Origin: JBOFDK01 sp051650305
Lineage (GTDB): Bacteria; Bacillota; Clostridia; Lachnospirales; Cellulosilyticaceae
Length of the DNA: 12,203 bases
NCBI GenBank assembly: GCA_051650305.1
Contig: JBOFIT010000249.1
Location: 1 to 12,203 of the forward strand
Direction of reading: 5' to 3'
Numbering within the stretch: position 1 is the stretch's first letter; each line of letters opens with the position of its first letter. Shown piece after piece: positions 7,497-12,203 of this stretch. The notes beneath the pieces were generated by a model. It did not search any database, was not told the DNA's origin, and saw only the letters and a list, made by a program, of their open reading frames with translations. The translations under genes were made by a program, and so were the position numbers.

Positions 7497-7510
7497 ATGT
7501 CTATACATAT
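7495..7510 (+). promoter_or_regulatory. Probable GntR-family operator upstream of the regulator gene
   Basis: ATATGTCTATACATAT has perfect 6-base arms (ATATGT/ACATAT) around a CTAT centre. The core TGTCTATACA is repeated exactly at 8675-8684 and has close relatives at 8288-8297 and 8308-8317. This fits the TGTNTANACA style of TreR/HutC-type regulators. Its position 27 bases before the gene start suggests autorepression. Confidence 0.65.
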
Positions 7511-7536
7511 AAATAGAAGAAGAGGAGTAACATAGA

Positions 7537-8241
7537 ATGAGCGAGCCAATTTATAAGCAGATAGAAAGATATCTAAAGGAACTTATTGCATCAGGAGAAA
7601 TCAAACCCGGTGAACTACTTCCTACGGAGACCCACTTAAGTGAAGAGTTTAATGTGACACGTATGACAGTGCGCTCGGCGTTTAATAACCTAGTAAAAGA
7701 AGGGTATATCAAAAGACAAAGAGGTGTGGGAAGTATCGTTCTTGCCAATAAGATTAATGATAATATGGCAAGTATCACAAGTTTTACCAGAGAACTTAAA
7801 AGTAAGGGGTATGAGATCTCAACTGCCCTCATTAACTTAAGTATTGTGCCAGCAGGACATACAGTAGGACAAGCACTTGAATTAGAACCAAGTGAGAATG
7901 TGTGGGAAATCAAACGTGTGCGTATGGCCAATGGTGAGCGTGTAGCGTATATGGTGACCTACATGCCCGTGAAGCTTTTCCCAAATCTTAATCGTGAACA
8001 TTGTATTCATTCTTTGTATAGTTATATTGAAAATGAATGTGGACACACTATTAGCAATGCGGATAGAAAGATTGAAGCGATGATCGCTAGTGATGAGATT
8101 ATCGAACTGCTCCATCTAGACTCTGAAGCACCTATTTTAGCGGTGGAACAAGTAGCCAACTTAAAAGGGGGAGAAAAGTTTGAGTATTCAAATAGTTATT
8201 ATTATGGCTACACCCTTACAGTAAAAGTAGTTAACATCTAA
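7537..8241 (+). CDS. GntR/HutC-family regulator with UTRA sugar-sensing domain
   Basis: This is a transcription regulator, probably a repressor of the PTS island. Residues ~1-70 form the GntR winged helix (PIYKQIERYLKELIASGEIK, LLPTETHLSEEFNVTRMTVR, wing RQRGVGSIV). Residues ~85-230 match the UTRA ligand-binding domain (SFTRELKSKGYEIST, SENVWEIKRVRMANGERVAY, a late YSNSYYYG). The length of 234 is typical. UTRA regulators of PTS operons (for example TreR, NagR/YvoA, GmuR) sense a sugar phosphate made by the pathway; here this would be a disaccharide or glucosamine 6-phosphate, by inference. SD AGAGGAG (7521-7527) supports ATG 7537. It sits directly upstream of the IIB gene, which has its own promoter, and palindromes suited to such a protein flank it on both sides. 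Confidence 0.92.
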   Translation: MSEPIYKQIERYLKELIASGEIKPGELLPTETHLSEEFNVTRMTVRSAFNNLVKEGYIKRQRGVGSIVLANKINDNMASITSFTRELKSKGYEISTALINLSIVPAGHTVGQALELEPSENVWEIKRVRMANGERVAYMVTYMPVKLFPNLNREHCIHSLYSYIENECGHTISNADRKIEAMIASDEIIELLHLDSEAPILAVEQVANLKGGEKFEYSNSYYYGYTLTVKVVNI

Positions 8242-8259
8242 AAAAAAATGAAATAACTA

Positions 8260-8288
8260 TTGTCATATATGTACAAAAGAGGTATAAT
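8260..8288 (+). promoter_or_regulatory. Sigma-A promoter of the PTS operon
   Basis: TTGTCA (8260-8265, five of six) lies 17 bases before a perfect TATAAT (8283-8288). The start site should fall near 8295, inside the palindrome at 8288-8297, so a bound repressor would block this promoter. The leader to the IIB ATG at 8362 is about 67 bases. Confidence 0.87.
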
Positions 8289-8297
8289 GTATATACA
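8288..8297 (+). promoter_or_regulatory. Operator over the PTS promoter start site
   Basis: TGTATATACA is a perfect 10-base palindrome sharing its last base-pair step with the -10 box, and it resembles TreR-type operators. It differs by one base from the TGTCTATACA sites at 7498-7507 and 8675-8684. The likely ligand is the GntR/UTRA protein encoded just upstream. Confidence 0.68.
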
Positions 8298-8307
8298 AAG
8301 ACAAAAA

Positions 8308-8317
8308 CGTATACACA
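8308..8317 (+). promoter_or_regulatory. Second, weaker operator-like site in the PTS leader
   Basis: CGTATACACA matches TGTATATACA at eight of ten bases and lies 20 bases downstream of it, about two helical turns, so two repressor dimers could bind the same face. The degenerate left arm keeps this tentative. Confidence 0.4.
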
Positions 8318-8361
8318 AACAAAAACGATACTTATAATAGACAACAATGGAGGACTTTAAA

Positions 8362-8670
8362 ATGATTAAAATTATGTTAGCGTGTTCAGCAGGAATGTCA
8401 ACAAGTTTATTAGTAACAAAAATGCAAGATGCAGCAACTGCACAAGGTGTAGAAGCAGAGATTTGGGCGATTTCAGAAGTAAACTTAGCCAATGAGATTG
8501 AAAAATGTGATGTTTTATTACTTGGACCACAAGTAAGATACGTCTTACCAAAAGCACAAGAGATTGCAGCACCACACAATGTACCAGTAGAAGTTATCAA
8601 CATGATGGACTACGGTAGATGTAATGGCGCAGGCGTATTAGCAAGAGCACTTGAATTAGGCAACAAATAA
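8362..8670 (+). CDS. PTS lactose/cellobiose/chitobiose-family IIB component
   Basis: This is the cytoplasmic phosphotransfer subunit that passes phosphate from IIA to the sugar bound by IIC. The start MIKIMLACSAGMSTSLLV gives a 102-residue protein, the usual size. The active Cys is residue 8, within the IIB phosphate-binding loop CSAGMSTS. Later segments (DVLLLGPQVRY; VPVEVINMMDYGRCNG) also match this family. The ATG at 8347 is rejected because the SD GGAGG (8349-8353) lies inside its first codons and sits 8 bases before ATG 8362. It is first in a transcription unit with IIC and has its own promoter and operators. No IIA gene is present in the window, so phosphate must come from a IIA encoded elsewhere. 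Confidence 0.94.
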   Translation: MIKIMLACSAGMSTSLLVTKMQDAATAQGVEAEIWAISEVNLANEIEKCDVLLLGPQVRYVLPKAQEIAAPHNVPVEVINMMDYGRCNGAGVLARALELGNK

Positions 8671-8674
8671 AGTT

Positions 8675-8684
8675 TGTCTATACA
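8675..8684 (+). promoter_or_regulatory. Operator-like TGTCTATACA between IIB and IIC genes
   Basis: This is an exact copy of the core at 7498-7507, four bases after the IIB stop. Weak -35-like TTGTCT (8674-8679) and -10-like TATACA (8698-8703) boxes with an 18-base gap overlap it, so a minor regulated promoter for IIC is possible. It could also be an auxiliary site for looping or roadblock. Confidence 0.5.
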
Positions 8685-8756
8685 TTGAAAAAAGCGTTAT
8701 ACAAAAGCAAACGACTAGAAGATACTAGAATATGGAGCTAGAAGGAGATTGAAACC

Positions 8757-10070
8757 ATGGATAAATTTATGGCATTTATGGACAGACATATTGTACCGTA
8801 TGCAGCAAAAATAGGGGCACAAAGACACTTAGTAGCAATTAGAGATGCATTCCTTGCGATGATCGCACTGACAATGGTAGGGTCTGTAGCAGTACTTATT
8901 AATAATATTCCGTTTGATCCATACCAAGAGTTTATGGTTAAAGTGTTCGGCGAAGGTTGGAAGACTTTAACAGGTGACATTTGGTTTGGAACATTAGCTT
9001 TAATGGCGTTATTCCTCGTAATGGGTATCGCGTATAATTTAGCTAAATCATACAATGAAGATGGCTTACAGTCAGCACTTATTGCTGTAGCATCATTCTT
9101 TATTCTTATCCCACAAACAGCGACAATCACACCAGAGGTTGGTGAAGCTGTATCAGGATGGGGACTTATCGCACTTAAGTATTTAGGGACAGAAGCCTTA
9201 TTTACAGCGATTGTTGTAGCACTCTTTACAACAGAAGTATTTGTAAGACTTAGCAAAGTAAAGCAGCTTATTATTAAATTACCAGCAGGGGTACCACCAG
9301 CGGTATCACGTTCATTTGCCAAATTAATTCCGGGTATGTTTACCCTTGTAGCAGTAGGTTTAGTAGGTCTTGGTTTACATTTACTAGGACAAGGGTCATT
9401 AACAGATCTTATCAATCACTATGTAGGTGTACCATTATCAAACATCGCAGATAGTTTACCATCAGCACTCTTTATCGTACTTATGGTGCATGGTTTATGG
9501 TTTGTTGGTTTACATGGTGCCAATATCGCACTACCATTTACAGAGACAATCCTTATGAAACTTGGCGCGGAAAATGCAGCGCTTGTAGTAGAAAATGCAC
9601 CACTTGATCAGTTCAATGTATTAGCAGGACCATTCTTCGATGTATTCGTATACCTTGGTGGTTCAGGGATGCTTCTAGCATTACTTATAGCAATCGCCAT
9701 TGCAGGACGTCGTAGAAGAAAAGACATGTTAGCACTAGGTTTAGCACCATCTTGTTTCAATATCAATGAGCCAGTTATCTTTGGTTTACCAATCGTATTA
9801 AATCCAATCTATGGTATTCCATTTGTGTTAACACCACTTATTACAACAGTTACAAGTTACTTAGCGATTTCATCAGGACTTGTACATCCAGTTATTACAG
9901 CAAAACTTCCTTGGACGATTCCACCAGTAATTGGAGGATTCTTAGCGACAGGACACGTATCAGGCGCATTACTAGCATTAGTTAACTTAACAATCGGTAT
10001 ATTAATTTATATTCCATTCATTATTATTGCAGAGCGTATTGATGCAAAAAATGCACAACAACAACACTAA
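8757..10070 (+). CDS. celB: PTS lactose/cellobiose/chitobiose-family IIC permease
   Basis: This is the membrane channel that imports a beta-linked disaccharide while it is phosphorylated by IIB. At 437 residues it has the usual length. The N-terminus (MDKFMAFMDRHIVPYAAKIG) and the following RDAFLAMIALTMVGS match the CelB/ChbC type. About ten hydrophobic segments follow. Substrate-site signatures include GLHGANI around His253 and the conserved NINEPVIFGLP motif at residues 335-345, with Glu338 expected to contact sugar. SD AAGGAG (8742-8747) supports ATG 8757. A UUCG terminator follows immediately, and the phospho-glycosidase gene comes next. Cellobiose and N,N'-diacetylchitobiose are both possible; the neighbouring deacetylase favours chitobiose. 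The symbol reflects the family, not a proven substrate. Confidence 0.93.
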   Translation: MDKFMAFMDRHIVPYAAKIGAQRHLVAIRDAFLAMIALTMVGSVAVLINNIPFDPYQEFMVKVFGEGWKTLTGDIWFGTLALMALFLVMGIAYNLAKSYNEDGLQSALIAVASFFILIPQTATITPEVGEAVSGWGLIALKYLGTEALFTAIVVALFTTEVFVRLSKVKQLIIKLPAGVPPAVSRSFAKLIPGMFTLVAVGLVGLGLHLLGQGSLTDLINHYVGVPLSNIADSLPSALFIVLMVHGLWFVGLHGANIALPFTETILMKLGAENAALVVENAPLDQFNVLAGPFFDVFVYLGGSGMLLALLIAIAIAGRRRRKDMLALGLAPSCFNINEPVIFGLPIVLNPIYGIPFVLTPLITTVTSYLAISSGLVHPVITAKLPWTIPPVIGGFLATGHVSGALLALVNLTIGILIYIPFIIIAERIDAKNAQQQH

Positions 10071-10100
10071 TAAAAAATAGAGATTCGTCTCTATTTTTTA
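10071..10100 (+). terminator. UUCG-loop intrinsic terminator after IIC
   Basis: TAAAAAATAGAGA (10071-10083) pairs perfectly with TCTCTATTTTTTA (10088-10100) around a TTCG tetraloop, with the A/T arms providing the U-tract. There is little room for a new promoter before the next gene, so it probably lowers rather than stops downstream expression. The A/T symmetry could let it act on both strands. Confidence 0.87.
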
Positions 10101-10144
10101 TTGCCTAAATGCATTCTAATTCAATGAAAAAGCGGGTGAAAGAG

Positions 10145-11449
10145 ATGAAAAACGGATTAAAGATAGTTACTATCGGTGGTGGCTCTAGTTACACACCAGA
10201 ATTAGTAGAAGGTTTTATTAAAAGATATCATGAACTTCCAGTCAAAGAATTATGGCTAGTAGATATAGAAGAAGGTAAGCATAAGTTAGAAATCGTAGGT
10301 GAACTTGCGAAACGTATGGTTGAAAAAGCAGGCGTGGATATGACCATTCATCTTACATTAGATAGAAGAGAAGCACTTAAAGATGCAGACTTCGTAACGA
10401 CACAACTTCGTGTAGGTTTACTGGGTGCACGTATCAAAGATGAGCGCATTCCTTTATCACACGGTGTAATCGGTCAAGAAACAAATGGTGCAGCAGGTCT
10501 TTTCAAAGCACTTAGAACAGTACCAGTTATTTTAGACATCATCAAAGACATTGAAGAGCTTTGTCCAAATGCATGGCTCGTGAACTTCACAAATCCAGCA
10601 GGGATCATTTCAGAGACAGTTTTCAGATACACAAACTTTAAGCGTTATATTGGACTTTGTAATGTACCAATCGGTATGAAAAATGGTCTTGCAAAAGCAT
10701 TTGATGTAGATGCAAATCGTTTAGAGATGGACTTTGCAGGTCTTAACCATATGGTATATGGACTGAATGTAAGACTTGATGGCGTAGATGTAACCAAAGA
10801 AGCAATCGAGAAATTCGTAGATTCTTCAATCACAATGCAAAACATCAAAGAGATTCCATTTAATGCAGACTTCATTCGTTCATTAGGGGTGATTCCATGT
10901 CCATACCACCGTTATTACTATAAGACACAAGAAATGCTAGAAGAAGAGCTTGAGTCTTTCAAAGAAGGTAAAACACGTGGTGAGACAGTTAAAGCATTAG
11001 AGGATGATCTATTCGAACTATACAAAGATCCAAACCTTGATATTAAGCCACCTCAATTAGAAAAACGTGGGGGAGCATACTACAGTGATGCAGCATGTAA
11101 CCTTATCAGTTCAATCTATAACGACAAACAAGATATTCAAGTTGTTAATACATTAAATAAAGGTGCGATCCGCAACTTTGCAGATGACCAAGCAGTAGAA
11201 GTAAGCTGTGTCATTACAAAAGAAGGACCAAAAGCACTTTCTATGGGACATTTACCAATAGGTGTAAGTGGACTTGTAGCAGAAATTAAAGCCTTTGAAA
11301 TGTTAGCAGCGAAAGCAGCGGTAGAAGGGGATTATGCAGCGGCACTCCAAGCATTATGTATCAATCCACTGATGCCTTCAGATGACTTAGCAAAAACCAT
11401 CTTAGATGAGATGATGGAAGCGCATAAGGCGTATTTACCACAATTTTAA
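10145..11449 (+). CDS. Glycoside hydrolase family 4, 6-phospho-beta-glucosidase
   Basis: This NAD- and divalent-metal-dependent enzyme splits a phosphorylated disaccharide in the cytoplasm. I choose ATG 10145 (MKNGLKIVTIGGGSSYTPEL): the GGGTGA SD-like site (10133-10138) is 7 bases upstream, and the 434-residue product then begins as GH4 enzymes do. Upstream ATGs at 10109 and 10124 would add a basic tail and lack good SD sites. The Rossmann motif GGGSS is at residues 11-15, then GQETNGAAGLFKALRT, NFTNPAGI (147-154) and two expected metal ligands, Cys172 (GLCNVP) and His202 (GLNHM). The PCPYHRYYY segment is typical of the phospho-beta-glucosidase branch. Possible substrates are cellobiose 6-phosphate or (deacetylated) chitobiose 6-phosphate, as for ChbF/CelF. 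It is followed by the deacetylase gene 18 bases later. Confidence 0.93.
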   Translation: MKNGLKIVTIGGGSSYTPELVEGFIKRYHELPVKELWLVDIEEGKHKLEIVGELAKRMVEKAGVDMTIHLTLDRREALKDADFVTTQLRVGLLGARIKDERIPLSHGVIGQETNGAAGLFKALRTVPVILDIIKDIEELCPNAWLVNFTNPAGIISETVFRYTNFKRYIGLCNVPIGMKNGLAKAFDVDANRLEMDFAGLNHMVYGLNVRLDGVDVTKEAIEKFVDSSITMQNIKEIPFNADFIRSLGVIPCPYHRYYYKTQEMLEEELESFKEGKTRGETVKALEDDLFELYKDPNLDIKPPQLEKRGGAYYSDAACNLISSIYNDKQDIQVVNTLNKGAIRNFADDQAVEVSCVITKEGPKALSMGHLPIGVSGLVAEIKAFEMLAAKAAVEGDYAAALQALCINPLMPSDDLAKTILDEMMEAHKAYLPQF

Positions 11450-11467
11450 AAGTAGAGGACCTAAACA

Positions 11468-12202
11468 ATGACAAAATTAATAGTGAATGCAGATGATATG
11501 GGGTTGTGCGAAGCAGTGAATTATGGTATTGTATCAGCTTACCAAAAAGGGATCGTTACATCATGTACGATTATGGCCGGTATGCCAGGCTTTTCACATG
11601 CTGTGAAGCTATTAAAAGAAAATAAAGGACTAGGTTGTGGTGTGCATATGACACTAAGTATGCATAAGCCGGTCTTAGAAGGACATCAGACGATTGTAGA
11701 TGAGAAGGGTTATTTTTATCGCAGAATTACCAATGAAACAGTAGCTACTTTTGACTTAGAAGAAGTGTACAATGAATTTTGTGCACAGATTGAGAAGGTA
11801 ATGGCTAGTGGTATTCAAGTGACACACTTAGACTCCCATCATCATGTACACACCTTAAAAGCACTCGCACCTGTTATCAGACGTATCCTAGAAAAGTACG
11901 ACTTACCGATACGTGGGGGCTTTGAAGAAGACCTAGGCTATGGAAAGACCATGCCACTTATGGATAGTTTTTATGGTGAAGAAGTAGATGAGACGTATTT
12001 CGAAAGAAAAGTAGAGGATATGAAGCAGTATGACTGTGTAGACCTTATGTGTCATCCAGCATTTATTGAATCGTATCTTGTAGCACGTACTTCTTATGCA
12101 TTACAACGTATGAAAGAGTATGATTTACTAACAAGTCCAGAAACAAAAGCGTTATTAGATAGGGAAAACATAACATTAACAAATTACCGACAAAAACAAT
12201 GA
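11468..12202 (+). CDS. chbG: YdjC/ChbG-family carbohydrate deacetylase
   Basis: This is a metal-dependent deacetylase, probably acting on an acetylated disaccharide or its 6-phosphate before hydrolysis. Motifs expected for the YdjC fold are present: NADDMG (Asp9, Asp10), GVHMTLS with His60, and HLDSHHHVH with His124-126 and His128; DLMCHPAF lies near the C-terminus. At 244 residues it has the usual length and is complete, ending at TGA 12200-12202, one base before the window edge. SD AGAGGAC lies about 8 bases before ATG 11468. In enterobacteria ChbG removes one acetyl group from chitobiose 6-phosphate, which allows ChbR induction and ChbF cleavage. The same gene order (transport, GH4, deacetylase) points to that role here. 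Other members of the family act on unknown substrates, so the family is certain and the substrate is not. Confidence 0.92.
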   Translation: MTKLIVNADDMGLCEAVNYGIVSAYQKGIVTSCTIMAGMPGFSHAVKLLKENKGLGCGVHMTLSMHKPVLEGHQTIVDEKGYFYRRITNETVATFDLEEVYNEFCAQIEKVMASGIQVTHLDSHHHVHTLKALAPVIRRILEKYDLPIRGGFEEDLGYGKTMPLMDSFYGEEVDETYFERKVEDMKQYDCVDLMCHPAFIESYLVARTSYALQRMKEYDLLTSPETKALLDRENITLTNYRQKQ

Positions 12203-12203
12203 C

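Noticed and set aside
7551..7931. 126-codon open frame on the - strand opposite the GntR gene
   Set aside because: It overlaps the clear GntR/UTRA gene throughout and has no family resemblance or start signal.
8347..8361. Upstream ATG of the IIB gene giving MEDFK extension
   Set aside because: The SD GGAGG lies within these codons, and starting at 8362 gives the usual IIB length with Cys at residue 8.
8738..9415. 225-codon open frame on the - strand opposite the IIC gene
   Set aside because: The + strand IIC is unmistakable by family motifs; the antisense frame has no SD or recognisable domain and arises from the codon pattern of the real gene.
10109..10144. Upstream ATGs of the GH4 gene (10109, 10124)
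   Set aside because: They lie just after the terminator, lack a good SD and would add a basic tail before the conserved KIVTIGGGSS start.
1..12203. CRISPR array, tRNA/rRNA genes, insertion sequence or prophage genes
   Set aside because: No regularly spaced direct repeats, cloverleaf or rRNA sequence, transposase/integrase motifs or terminal inverted repeats were seen; the window is ordinary co-oriented metabolic genes.

Overview
The window looks like the chromosome of a low-GC Gram-positive bacterium, most likely an anaerobic Clostridia member of the Lachnospiraceae/Cellulosilyticaceae type. The reasons are A+T-rich spacers, strong Shine-Dalgarno sites on every gene, consensus sigma-A-type promoters, cre-like boxes, a lipoprotein-anchored sugar-binding protein, and GntR plus PTS architecture. 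The taxon is an inference. All genes are on the + strand. No RNA gene, mobile element or CRISPR array was seen.

Layout. (1) 1-1250: the 3' part of a MocR-type (GntR/aminotransferase) regulator, cut by the left edge. (2) 1303-7404: a maltodextrin-type ABC importer operon. It has a consensus promoter, a leader with an 8-bp inverted repeat, the binding lipoprotein, an intercistronic terminator, a small four-helix membrane protein, a MalF permease with an unusual ~260-residue coiled-coil N-terminus, MalG, MalK, and a strong terminator. No glycosidase accompanies it here, so its sugar is assigned only by family resemblance. (3) 7410-12202: a phosphotransferase/phospho-glycosidase island. It has a cre-like box, a GntR/UTRA regulator, PTS IIB and IIC of the lactose/cellobiose/chitobiose family, a UUCG terminator, a GH4 6-phospho-beta-glucosidase, and a YdjC/ChbG-type deacetylase. 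No IIA is present in the window.

How the genes work together. In the first system the lipoprotein captures an oligosaccharide, MalFG moves it through the membrane and MalK powers transport. The terminator after the binding-protein gene should make that protein more abundant than the membrane parts. In the second system IIC imports and IIB phosphorylates a beta-linked disaccharide. The deacetylase would remove an acetyl group if the sugar is N,N'-diacetylchitobiose, and the GH4 enzyme then splits the 6-phosphate. The gene set mirrors the enterobacterial chb operon with a GntR/UTRA regulator in place of ChbR. Copies of a TGTNTANACA-type palindrome lie upstream of the regulator, over the IIB promoter and between IIB and IIC, and probably are its operators.

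Most worth a second look: the coiled-coil MalF fusion with its overlapping small membrane protein, the TGTNTANACA operator set, and the chb-like island lacking IIA. Several starts differ from the longest open frame: TTG at 3282 for malF, 8362 for IIB and 10145 for the GH4 gene.
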